Assembly (NCBI RefSeq): GCF_042682045.1
Contig: NZ_JBHUGS010000001.1
Span: forward strand, 248,001-312,000
DNA: 64,000 bases
Reading direction: 5' to 3'
DNA from: Sphingomonas_R arantia
GTDB lineage: Bacteria > Pseudomonadota > Alphaproteobacteria > Sphingomonadales > Sphingomonadaceae
Part shown: positions 50,382 to 57,591 of the stretch, piece after piece
Layout: each line of letters begins with the position of its first letter
Position numbering within the stretch: the first letter of the stretch is position 1
Translations under genes and position numbers: made by a program
The notes under the pieces: generated by a model
Told to the model about the DNA's origin: nothing
Database searches by the model: none
The model's input: the letters and a program-made list of their open reading frames with translations, nothing else

Positions 50382-50639
50382 TCAGATCGTGAGGTGATCC
50401 TTGGGGGCCGGGCGCGGGGCCTTGCCGGGCTTGCGGTTGGTGTAGAGCAGCGCCGCGACGATGGCGGCGGACCCGATGCCGACCGCGGCACCGGCGATCA
50501 GCAGGTTGCGGTCGCTGGACGATGTGTCGGGCTCGGCAGCCGAGGCCACGGGCGTCGGCGTTGCGGCGTAGCCGTGCGGCGCGGGGTGGACGGGGAAAGG
50601 CGAGACGGACGCGTCGGGAACGGGGGGCGTGTGGGACAT
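50382..50639 (-). CDS. Unknown small single-pass membrane protein with Pro/Ala-rich N-terminus
   Basis: The 85-residue protein has a disordered N-terminal half rich in Pro, Ala, Ser and Thr (MSHTPPVPDASVSPFPVHPA), one hydrophobic segment (about residues 44-65, LLIAGAAVGIGSAAIVAALLY) and a short basic tail (RKPGKAPRPAPKDHLTI). ATG 50639 is chosen because GGAGG lies eight bases upstream; ATG 50654 is less well placed. An EcfG-like promoter lies about 30 bases upstream, which suggests induction by general stress. I do not recognise the family. Confidence 0.7.
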   Translation of the reverse strand: MSHTPPVPDASVSPFPVHPAPHGYAATPTPVASAAEPDTSSSDRNLLIAGAAVGIGSAAIVAALLYTNRKPGKAPRPAPKDHLTI

Positions 50640-50667
50640 CGGGCGATCCTCCATGACAGTGCGATGA

Positions 50668-50693
50668 CAACGTAGACCGCAGGCTGCGGTTCA
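50668..50693 (-). promoter_or_regulatory. Possible EcfG (general stress sigma factor) promoter
   Basis: Read on the minus strand, TGAAC, 16 bases, CGTTG closely matches the alphaproteobacterial EcfG promoter pattern GGAAC-N16/17-CGTT, with one mismatch in the -35 box. It lies 29 to 54 bases before the start of the small membrane gene at 50382-50639, a suitable distance. Confidence 0.55.
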
Positions 50694-50743
50694 TTCGTGG
50701 CGCGGATGCGGCTAGGATGCGGCAGATGAACGGAGACTGGCGG

Positions 50744-51592
50744 ATGCTCATACGGACGATCGCGGCGCTGATGATGCTGGCGGCGGGCGGGCACGCGGGG
50801 GCGGAGACGATCCTGTTCGTGGGCAACAGCTTTACCTACGGCGCCAATTCCGCGGTGCACCGGTATCGTGCGGACAGCGTGACCGACCTGAACGGCGAAG
50901 GGGTGGGCGGGGTGCCCGCGCTGTTCAAGACGTTCGCGGACGAGGCCGGGCTGGCCTACACCGTCAGCCTGGAGACGGGGCCGGGCAAGGGGTTGGGCTG
51001 GCACTGGCGCGAGCGGCGCGGGCGGATCGACGCCAAGTGGGACCACGTCGTGATGCAGGATTACAGCACGCTGGACGTGGCGCGGCCGGGAGATGCGACT
51101 GCGCTGGTCGATCATGCGGCGCGGCTGGCGGGGATGTTCCGCGCGCGCAATGCGAAGGTCGACGTGCGGCTGGCGTCGACCTGGTCGCGGGCGGACGAGA
51201 CGTACAAGCCGGGCGGGCACTGGTACGGGCGGCCGATTGCGGCGATGGCCGACGATGTGCGGGCCGGGTACGACCGGGCCGGCCGGGCGGCGCGCGCGAC
51301 GGTGGTGCCGGTGGGGCAGGCCTGGACGCTGGCCATGACGCGTGGGCTGGCGGACCCGAACCCCTATGACGGCACGACGTTCGGGCAGCTCGATCTGTGG
51401 TCGTGGGACCAGTATCATGCGAGCAGTGCTGGCTATTATCTGTCCGCGCTGACGATCTTCGGCAGCGTGACGGGGCGTGACCCGATGTCGCTGGGGCGGG
51501 GGGAGCGCGCGGCGGCGGACCTGGGGCTGTCGCCGGACCAGGCGGCGGCGTTGCAGCGGGTCGCGCATGACCGGCTGGCTGCGGAACGCTGA
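50744..51592 (+). CDS. Exported SGNH/GDSL-like hydrolase
   Basis: The protein (282 residues from 50744) has a signal peptide (about residues 1-19, ending HAGAE) and the SGNH-like block FVGNSFTYGAN, where the motif is GNSFT rather than GDS, as in DUF4886-type relatives. A C-terminal DLWSWDQYHAS segment offers the Asp-x-x-His of the family. The ATG at 50744 is preferred because GGAG is eight bases upstream and it gives a clean signal peptide. It would be an exported esterase or deacetylase, possibly on a glycan. The LacI gene follows 101 bases later. Confidence 0.75.
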   Translation: MLIRTIAALMMLAAGGHAGAETILFVGNSFTYGANSAVHRYRADSVTDLNGEGVGGVPALFKTFADEAGLAYTVSLETGPGKGLGWHWRERRGRIDAKWDHVVMQDYSTLDVARPGDATALVDHAARLAGMFRARNAKVDVRLASTWSRADETYKPGGHWYGRPIAAMADDVRAGYDRAGRAARATVVPVGQAWTLAMTRGLADPNPYDGTTFGQLDLWSWDQYHASSAGYYLSALTIFGSVTGRDPMSLGRGERAAADLGLSPDQAAALQRVAHDRLAAER

Positions 51593-51693
51593 GGGCCTGA
51601 AGGGCCGTCGGCTTGCGTTCGGGGCGCTGTTCGTCGCAGGAGGGGCGCGCCGCCGCGATCGCGCGAGCGGGGCCAGCGGGAGTATCCTGATCG

Positions 51694-52701
51694 ATGCGCA
51701 TCACGATCCGCGACGTTTCCGAGGCGGCCGGCGTGTCGTTCAAGACCGTGTCACGCGTGCTGAACAAGGAACGCCATGTCCGCCCCGCGACGCGCGAGCG
51801 GGTGGAGGCGGCGATGAAGGCGCTGAATTTCCGGCCGAGCTATGCCGCGCGGGCGCTGGCCGGGGCGCGGTCGTTCCAGATCGCGCTGATCTACGACAAT
51901 CCCAGCCCTTATTATGTCCACACGATCCAGATGGGGGTGCGGGCGCGCTGCCTGAAGGATCGGATCCGGATGATCGTGCAGCCGTGCGACCTGACGTCGC
52001 CGGGGCTGGCGGCGGAGATTGGCGGGTTGATCGACGAGACGCATGTCGACGGGGTGATCCTGGCGCCGCCACTGGGCGATATCGCCGCGGTGACGGACGA
52101 GCTGGACCGCCGCGGTGTGGCCTATGTGCGGATCGCGCCGGGAAACCCGACCGCGGCGGAAGAGCGCGTGACGATGGACGATGCGGCGGCGGCGGCGCTG
52201 ATGATGCGGCACCTGATCGAACTCGGGCATGTGCGGATCGGGTTCGTCAACGGGCCGCTCGACCATGTGTCGGCGCAGCGCCGGCTGGAGGGGTATCGCA
52301 GCGCGCTGGCCGAGGCGGGGATCGCGGTGGACGATGCGCTGGTGGTGGCGGGCGGGTTCGATTTCGAGACGGGCGAGGCGGCGGCGGGCGTTCTGCTGGA
52401 CGGCGCGTCCCCGCCGACCGCGATCTTTGCGGGCAATGACGACATGGCGGCGGGTGCGCTGGCGGCGGCGCATAAGCGCGGGTTCGCGGTGCCGGACGCG
52501 CTGTCGATCGCGGGGTTCGACGATATCGACTTGGCGCGCGCGGTGTGGCCACCGCTGACCACGATCCGTCAGCCGATCCATGCGCTGGCCTATGCGGCGG
52601 CGGACCTGTTGCTGGATGCGGACGGGGGGGACGCGGCGGGGGCGGTGCCGGATTATGAGCTGGTGGTGCGCGGGTCGACGGGGGTTTGTCGGGTGGGGTG
52701 A
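51694..52701 (+). CDS. LacI-family transcriptional regulator
   Basis: The 335-residue protein has the LacI helix-turn-helix (TIRDVSEAAGVSFKTVSRVLN, residues 4-24) and a hinge helix (YAARALAG), then a periplasmic-binding-protein-like sugar-sensing domain with the conserved HVRIGFVNGP, AIFAGNDDMAAGALAAA and PDALSIAGFDD motifs. It should bind a palindromic operator and release it on binding a ligand, often a sugar. No sugar transport or catabolic gene is adjacent; the SGNH-like exported protein upstream on the same strand is the only nearby candidate target. Two repeats follow it. Confidence 0.9.
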   Translation: MRITIRDVSEAAGVSFKTVSRVLNKERHVRPATRERVEAAMKALNFRPSYAARALAGARSFQIALIYDNPSPYYVHTIQMGVRARCLKDRIRMIVQPCDLTSPGLAAEIGGLIDETHVDGVILAPPLGDIAAVTDELDRRGVAYVRIAPGNPTAAEERVTMDDAAAAALMMRHLIELGHVRIGFVNGPLDHVSAQRRLEGYRSALAEAGIAVDDALVVAGGFDFETGEAAAGVLLDGASPPTAIFAGNDDMAAGALAAAHKRGFAVPDALSIAGFDDIDLARAVWPPLTTIRQPIHALAYAAADLLLDADGGDAAGAVPDYELVVRGSTGVCRVG

Positions 52702-52710
52702 TACGGAACG

Positions 52711-52769
52711 CCGTTCGGTTCGAGCCTGTCGAGAACTGCGCGAGTTCTCGACAGGTTCGAACCGAACGG
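52711..52769. repeat. Palindromic repeat, family C (copy 5)
   Basis: GTTCGGTTCGAGCCTGTCGA and TCGACAGGTTCGAACCGAAC are the arms around a GAACTGCGCGAGTTC centre. It begins nine bases after the LacI-family stop codon. Confidence 0.9.
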
Positions 52770-52805
52770 TTTTTGGGGGAGCTTCAGGGGTGGTGCGGGA
52801 GGCGG

Positions 52806-52862
52806 CGTTGGCTTCTCGGCTTCGCTCGAAGGGTCCCTCGACTTCGCTCGGGATGGACGGGT
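52806..52862. repeat. Repeat, family D (copy 3)
   Basis: GTTGGCTTCTCGGCTTCGCT, GAAGGGTCCCTCGACTTCGC and TCGGGATGGACGGG match the other copies almost base for base. It lies 20 bases before the stop of the PrpR-like gene. Confidence 0.88.
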
Positions 52863-52882
52863 TTTGAGACCTCGCGCCCCTC

Positions 52883-54298
52883 TCAAAGGACCCGGTACGG
52901 CACCACGTCGCGGACGTCCGGGTCGATGGCGATAGCGCGGTCGGCGGGGGGGAAGGCGCGTTGGTCGCAGTCGGGGCGGGGGCAGAGGCGGCAGCTGATG
53001 CCGATCGGGGTGGGGGTGGCGCCGATGCTGTCGGCGTAGATGAATTCGGCGGCGTGTTCGGCCTCGCAGCCGAGCGCCACAGCGTAGCGGCGGGGGGCGC
53101 GGGCGAAGCTGCCGCTGGGTTTGACGAGGCCCTTGGCCATCGAGACGTAGCGGACGCCGTCGGGCGTTTCGGCAAGCTGGACAAGGATGCGGTCGGGGAT
53201 CGCGACCGCTTCGTGGACGATCCAGAGCGGGCAGGCGCCGCCGAACCGCGCGAATTGGAGGCGGGTGGCGCTGTGCCGCTTGGTGATGTTGCCGGCCATG
53301 TCGACGCGGCAGAAGAAGACGGGGATGCCGCGCTGGCCGGGGCGTTGCAGCGTGGACAGGCGGTGGCAGGCCTGTTCGAAGCTGACGTCGAACCGCTGGC
53401 AGAGCCGGTCGATATCGTGCCGGGTCGCACGCGCTGCCCGAGCGAAGCGGGCGTAGGGCATCAGCAGCGCGCCCGCGGCATGGTTGGCGAGGCCGATGGC
53501 GAGCAGCGGGCGGGCGGCGGGGCTGATGTCCGCGTCCGCCACGATCGCGGCGATGGTGTCGGCCTGTGCGGCGGCGGCGATCTGGTGCGCGAGCAGGAAG
53601 CGGCGGCTTTCGTGCGGGAGCGCGCGGTTGAGGGTCAGGGTGCGTGTCGCGGGGTCGTAGCGGCGCATGGGGGCGTCGGTTTGGGGGCTGTGGCGGACCT
53701 GGATTTCGAGCGCGGTGAGGTGGGTGATGAGGGCGGCGGTGGTGGGGGTTTCGGGATCGCTTGCCGTGTCGAAGGTGGGCGGGCCGATCAGGTCGTCGGC
53801 GGTGCGTTCGGCGGCGCGGTCGAGGGGGTCTACGTAGTTGCCGGCGGCGTGGAACCAGTCGCGGACCTCCTCCCAGGGGAGGCGGGTGGTGGTGGCGAGG
53901 CCGGAGGCGGTGGCTTCGTCGGCGATCTGGCGGCGTTCCTCGGCCGCGCGCCAGGCGGCGTGAAGCGCGAGGAAGCGATCGGCCAGCGCGGGCGTCTGTT
54001 CGGCGGTGCGGGCGAGGCCTTCGGTGGAACCCAGGGCGGCGAGGACGGGGTCGGCGAACGCGTCGGCGAGCGCGGCGCGGCGGCGGGCGGGGGCGTCGTC
54101 GTCGTCCTGCCAGTCGAGCGGGAAGTGGCGGGCGAGTGCGGCGGCGACCGTGGCGGTGACGGGGCGGTCGTCGTTTTCAAGTTGCGAGAGGTAGCTGACG
54201 GATACGCCGAGGCGCTGGGCCATGGCGGCCTGGCCGAGCGCGGCTGTGCGGCGGAGGGTCTTGAGGGTCTGGCCTGCGAAGCGGCGGGGGGTGGGCAT
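52883..54298 (-). CDS. PrpR/ScfR-type short-chain fatty acyl transcriptional regulator
   Basis: The 471-residue protein has an N-terminal XRE-type helix-turn-helix (about residues 7-60, AMAQRLGVSVSYLSQLENDDRP), an IrrE/ImmA-like central region (SRRFLLAHQIAAAAQADTI) and a C-terminal domain with clustered cysteines (GISCRLCPRPDCDQRAF, about residues 436-452). This matches the family of short-chain fatty acyl regulators (ScfR), which includes the mycobacterial PrpR that controls propionate use and binds a short-chain acyl-CoA and a 4Fe-4S cluster. It is divergent from pccB and is predicted to control the propionyl-CoA operon. ATG 54298 is chosen for fit to the HTH start. Confidence 0.85.
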   Translation of the reverse strand: MPTPRRFAGQTLKTLRRTAALGQAAMAQRLGVSVSYLSQLENDDRPVTATVAAALARHFPLDWQDDDDAPARRRAALADAFADPVLAALGSTEGLARTAEQTPALADRFLALHAAWRAAEERRQIADEATASGLATTTRLPWEEVRDWFHAAGNYVDPLDRAAERTADDLIGPPTFDTASDPETPTTAALITHLTALEIQVRHSPQTDAPMRRYDPATRTLTLNRALPHESRRFLLAHQIAAAAQADTIAAIVADADISPAARPLLAIGLANHAAGALLMPYARFARAARATRHDIDRLCQRFDVSFEQACHRLSTLQRPGQRGIPVFFCRVDMAGNITKRHSATRLQFARFGGACPLWIVHEAVAIPDRILVQLAETPDGVRYVSMAKGLVKPSGSFARAPRRYAVALGCEAEHAAEFIYADSIGATPTPIGISCRLCPRPDCDQRAFPPADRAIAIDPDVRDVVPYRVL

Positions 54299-54321
54299 TT
54301 GTTTGTCCTGGCGTTCTGCTG

Positions 54322-54446
54322 TCCCCCTCCCTTTCAAGGGAGGGGTTGGGGGTGGGTGGTACAGGTCCGCGTTTGCAACGCTGGTGGGATCTGCCCCGCC
54401 CGTCGTTACCCACCCCCCGACCCCCTCCCTTGAAAGGGAGGGGGAG
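54322..54446. repeat. Palindromic repeat, family E (long form)
   Basis: Arms CCCCCTCCCTTTCAAGGGAG and CCCCTCCCTTGAAAGGGAGG flank a central stretch. It lies between the divergent PrpR-like regulator and pccB, so it separates the regulator from its predicted operators at 54462-54486. Confidence 0.85.
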
Positions 54447-54461
54447 AAGAAGGCTTATTCT

Positions 54462-54486
54462 GCAAACTTGCCCTTCGCAACTTTGC
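54462..54486 (+). promoter_or_regulatory. Predicted operator: two GCAA-N2-TTGC palindromes before pccB
   Basis: GCAAACTTGC (54462-54471) and GCAACTTTGC (54477-54486) are two direct copies of the palindrome GCAA-N2-TTGC, with starts 15 bases apart. The second continues into AAGTT, giving the near-palindrome AACTTTGCAAGTT (54479-54491). Both resemble the TTTGCAAA-type sites known for RamB/PrpR regulators. They lie 62-86 bases before pccB. Confidence 0.6.
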
Positions 54487-54547
54487 AAGTTCACATTTGC
54501 CTGGACGGGCGCAGGGTGGGAGGAGGTGATCCCACAAGGAGACGAGC

Positions 54548-56080
54548 GTGCTGGCGATCCTGGAACGGTTGGAAGCGAAGCGGGCGGAGGCGCGGGCCGG
54601 GGGCGGGCCGGCGCGGGTGGCGGCGCAGCATGCCAAGGGGCGGCTGACGGCACGCGAGCGGCTGGACGTGCTGCTCGACGCCGGGTCGTTCGAGGAGCTG
54701 GACGCCTATGTCGAGCATAACTGCGTCGATTTCGGCATGCAGGACCAGGTGTTTCCGGGCGACGGGGTCGTCACCGGATCGGGCACCGTCAACGGCCGGC
54801 TGGTGTTCGTGTTCAGTCAGGATTTCACGGTGTTCGGCGGGTCGCTGTCCGAACGCCATGCGCAGAAGATCTGCAAGATCATGGACATGGCGCTGAAGGT
54901 CGGTGCGCCGGTGATCGGGCTGAACGACAGCGGCGGCGCGCGCATCCAGGAGGGCGTCGCGTCGCTCGGCGGCTATGCCGAGGTGTTCCAGCGCAACGTA
55001 CTGGCATCGGGCGTGGTGCCGCAGATCTCCGTCATCATGGGGCCATGCGCGGGCGGTGCTGTGTACTCGCCCGCGATGACCGACTTCATCTTCATGGTGA
55101 AGGATTCGAGTTACATGTTCGTCACGGGCCCCGAGGTGGTGAAGACCGTCACCAACGAAGTGGTCTCCCAAGAGGAACTGGGTGGTGCCGTGACGCACTC
55201 CACGAAGTCCGGCGTGGCCGATGTAGCGTTCGAGAATGATATCGAGACGCTGCTCGCCACGCGGGACTTCGTGGATTTCCTGCCCGCGTCGAACCGGGCC
55301 GAGCCGCCGGTGCGGCCGACGACCGACCCGTGGGACCGGCTGGAGCCGGCGCTCGACACGCTGATCCCCGACAGTTCGAACAAGCCGTACGACATGCGCG
55401 AGCTGATCGCGCGCGTGGTGGACGAGGGTGATTTCTTCGAGACGCAGCCGACCCATGCGGGCAATATCCTGACCGGGTTCGGGCGGGTCGAGGGACGCAC
55501 GGTGGGGATCGTCGCGAACCAGCCGATGGTGCTGGCCGGCGTGCTCGACATCAACTCATCCAAGAAGGCCGCGCGGTTCGTGCGGTTCTGCGACGCGTTC
55601 GGCATCCCCATCCTGACGTTCGTCGACGTGCCGGGGTTCCTGCCGGGCGTGGCGCAGGAGCATAACGGGATCATCAAGCACGGTGCCAAGCTGCTGTTCG
55701 CCTATGCCGAGGCGACGGTGCCGAAGATCACGATCATCACGCGCAAGGCCTATGGCGGCGCGTACGACGTGATGGCGTCGAAGCATCTGCGGGGCGACCT
55801 GAACTATGCGTGGCCGACCGCGGAGATCGCGGTGATGGGGGCGAAGGGCGCGGTCGAGATCATCTTTCGCCGCGAGGCCGGCGACCCGGCGAAGATCGCG
55901 GAGCGGACCGCGGAATATGAGGCGCGGTTTGCCAACCCGTTCGTGGCGGCGTCCAAGGGCTTCATCGACGAGGTGATCATGCCGCATTCGACACGGCGGC
56001 GGGTGGCGCTGGGCCTGCGCAAGCTGCGCGGCAAGGTGCTGGAGAATCCCTGGAAGAAGCATGACAATATTCCGCTTTGA
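54548..56080 (+). CDS. pccB: Propionyl-CoA carboxylase beta subunit
   Basis: The 510-residue carboxyltransferase has the acyl-CoA carboxylase beta motifs SGTVNGRLVFVFSQDFTVFGGS, LNDSGGARIQEGV and MGPCAGGAVYSPA in the first half, and the second carboxylase half with VPGFLPGVAQEHNGIIKHGAKL. It carries carboxybiotin CO2 onto propionyl-CoA, making methylmalonyl-CoA, with PccA (61567) as partner. The GTG at 54548 follows AAGGAGA by five bases. It is the first gene after the PrpR-like operator. An acetyl-CoA carboxylase role is less likely given the pathway context. Confidence 0.94.
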   Translation: MLAILERLEAKRAEARAGGGPARVAAQHAKGRLTARERLDVLLDAGSFEELDAYVEHNCVDFGMQDQVFPGDGVVTGSGTVNGRLVFVFSQDFTVFGGSLSERHAQKICKIMDMALKVGAPVIGLNDSGGARIQEGVASLGGYAEVFQRNVLASGVVPQISVIMGPCAGGAVYSPAMTDFIFMVKDSSYMFVTGPEVVKTVTNEVVSQEELGGAVTHSTKSGVADVAFENDIETLLATRDFVDFLPASNRAEPPVRPTTDPWDRLEPALDTLIPDSSNKPYDMRELIARVVDEGDFFETQPTHAGNILTGFGRVEGRTVGIVANQPMVLAGVLDINSSKKAARFVRFCDAFGIPILTFVDVPGFLPGVAQEHNGIIKHGAKLLFAYAEATVPKITIITRKAYGGAYDVMASKHLRGDLNYAWPTAEIAVMGAKGAVEIIFRREAGDPAKIAERTAEYEARFANPFVAASKGFIDEVIMPHSTRRRVALGLRKLRGKVLENPWKKHDNIPL

Positions 56081-56107
56081 GGCCGCTGATGCTGTGGGGA
56101 TGACGTC

Positions 56108-56527
56108 ATGACGATCGGCCGGTTGAACCATGTCGGGATCGCGACGCCATCGATCGAGGCGTCGCTGGCGGTGTATCGCGACGTGCTCGGCGCGGCGGTT
56201 GGGGAGCCGTTCGATCTGGGATCGCAGGGGGTGCGGGTGTGCTTCGTGGACCTGCCCAATACGCAGATCGAGTTGATCGAGCCGTTGGGGGAGGCGTCGC
56301 CGATCCATGGGTTTCTGGCCAAGAACCCCGCGGGCGGGCAGCATCATGTGTGTTTCGAGGTGGACGATATCGCGGCGGCGGTCGTGGAGATGAGCGCCAA
56401 GGGGACGCGGGTGCTGGGGGCGCCGCGGATCGGGGCGCATGGGACCTTGGTGGTGTTTTTGCATCCGAAGGACATGGGCGGGGTTCTGGTGGAGTTGATG
56501 GAAGCGCCGGTGGGGGCGGGGCATTGA
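56108..56527 (+). CDS. mce: Methylmalonyl-CoA epimerase
   Basis: The 139-residue vicinal oxygen chelate protein shows the expected metal and substrate residues: His8 in LNHVGIA, Gln53 in NTQIELIEP, His79 and His80 in GGQHHVCFEV and a Glu near 129 in VLVELMEAP. It converts the carboxylase product to the isomer used by the mutase. It is 27 bases after pccB on the same strand. A family D repeat lies between it and the following crotonase gene. Confidence 0.92.
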   Translation: MTIGRLNHVGIATPSIEASLAVYRDVLGAAVGEPFDLGSQGVRVCFVDLPNTQIELIEPLGEASPIHGFLAKNPAGGQHHVCFEVDDIAAAVVEMSAKGTRVLGAPRIGAHGTLVVFLHPKDMGGVLVELMEAPVGAGH

Positions 56528-56545
56528 TGAGAATTGCCAACTCTA

Positions 56546-56653
56546 GTCCCGTCCATGCCGAGCGCAGTCGAGGCACGCACGCCGAGCGTAGCCGAGGCGT
56601 TGGCTTCTCGACTGCGCTCGAAGGGTCCCTCGACTTCGCTCGGGATGGACGGA
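56546..56653. repeat. Repeat, family D (copy 4, compound)
   Basis: The right part matches the usual element (GTTGGCTTCTCGACTGCGCT, GAAGGGTCCCTCGACTTCGC, TCGGGATGGACGG). A related inverted segment (CCCGTCCATGCCGAGCGCAG) precedes it, so the whole forms a long imperfect hairpin inside the pcc operon, between mce and the crotonase gene. Confidence 0.8.
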
Positions 56654-56672
56654 TGGGTTTGGGAGTGACGCT

Positions 56673-57458
56673 GTGACCGAATATGGCACCATCCGATACG
56701 CGCTCGAGGAGGCGGTCGCGACGATCACGCTGGCGCGGGCGGAGCGGTTGAATGCGATCGTGCCGGAGATGCTGGCGGAGCTGAGTGCGGCGTTGGTCCG
56801 CGCGGTGGACGAGGGTGCGCGCGCGGTGCTGATCGCGGGCGAGGGGCGGGCCTTCTGTTCGGGGGCGGACCTGGTCGCGCGGAGCGAGGCGGGGCTGCCG
56901 GCCGATCTGGGGCAGATGCTGGAGACGCATTATAATCCGCTGGCGGTGCAGCTGGCCGAACTGCCGATCCCGGTGGTGACGGCGGTGCAGGGTGCGGCGG
57001 CGGGGGCGGGCTGTTCGCTCGCGCTGCACGGGGATTTCGTGGTGGCGGGGCGGTCGGCCTATTTCCTGCTGGCGTTCGTCAATATCGGGCTGGTGCCGGA
57101 TTTCGGCGCGACCTGGCTGGTGGCGAAGGCGGCGGGGCGGGCGAAGGCGCTGGAGATGATGCTACTGGGCGAGCGGGTGCCGGCGGAGTTGGCGTTGGAG
57201 TGGGGGTTGGTTCACCGGGTTGTCGAGGATGAGGCTTTGCTGGTGGAGGCGCGGGCGCTGGCCGTCAGGCTGGCGGCGGGGCCGACGCGGGCGATGGGGA
57301 TGATCCGGCGGGCCGTGGCCGGGGCTCTGACGGCGCCGTTGGTGGATGTGTTGGCGCGGGAGGCGGTGGACCAGCGGGCGGCTGGGCGGACTGCGGATTT
57401 TGCGGAGGGTGTGATGGCTTTCGTGGGGAAGCGCAAAGCGGAGTTTTCGGGGCGATGA
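56673..57458 (+). CDS. Enoyl-CoA hydratase/isomerase family protein
   Basis: The 261-residue crotonase has the oxyanion-hole motifs GEGRAFCSGADL and QGAAAGAGCSLALHGDF and a FVNIGLVPDFGATWLV segment resembling PaaG-type isomerases (EC 5.3.3 group) with an acidic residue in VPDFG. It acts on CoA thioesters, perhaps shuttling fatty acid or phenylacetate products into the propionyl-CoA route. The GTG start has GGGAG seven bases before it. It is in line with the pcc operon, but a repeat separates it from mce, so membership in the operon is not certain. Confidence 0.85.
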   Translation: MTEYGTIRYALEEAVATITLARAERLNAIVPEMLAELSAALVRAVDEGARAVLIAGEGRAFCSGADLVARSEAGLPADLGQMLETHYNPLAVQLAELPIPVVTAVQGAAAGAGCSLALHGDFVVAGRSAYFLLAFVNIGLVPDFGATWLVAKAAGRAKALEMMLLGERVPAELALEWGLVHRVVEDEALLVEARALAVRLAAGPTRAMGMIRRAVAGALTAPLVDVLAREAVDQRAAGRTADFAEGVMAFVGKRKAEFSGR

Positions 57459-57479
57459 CGATGGTTCAAGCACGACAGG

Positions 57480-57588
57480 CCCCCCTCCCTTTTAAGGGAG
57501 GGGCTGGGGGTGGGTGGTGCAATGCTGTTGGGATTCCCCACGCACGTCGCCCCCACCCCCCGACCCCCTCCCCTGAAGGGGAGGGGGG
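57480..57588. repeat. Palindromic repeat, family E, supplying the scpA ribosome site
   Basis: CCCCCCTCCCTTTTAAGGGA and CCCCTCCCCTGAAGGGGAGG are the arms around about 65 bases. The right arm ends in GGGGAGG (57578-57584), seven bases before the methylmalonyl-CoA mutase ATG at 57592, and no other ribosome site is visible. Confidence 0.85.
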
Positions 57589-57591
57589 GCG

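Noticed and set aside
57459..57591. Possible cobalamin riboswitch before methylmalonyl-CoA mutase
   Set aside because: The region is a palindromic repeat; no B12-box-like sequence was seen.
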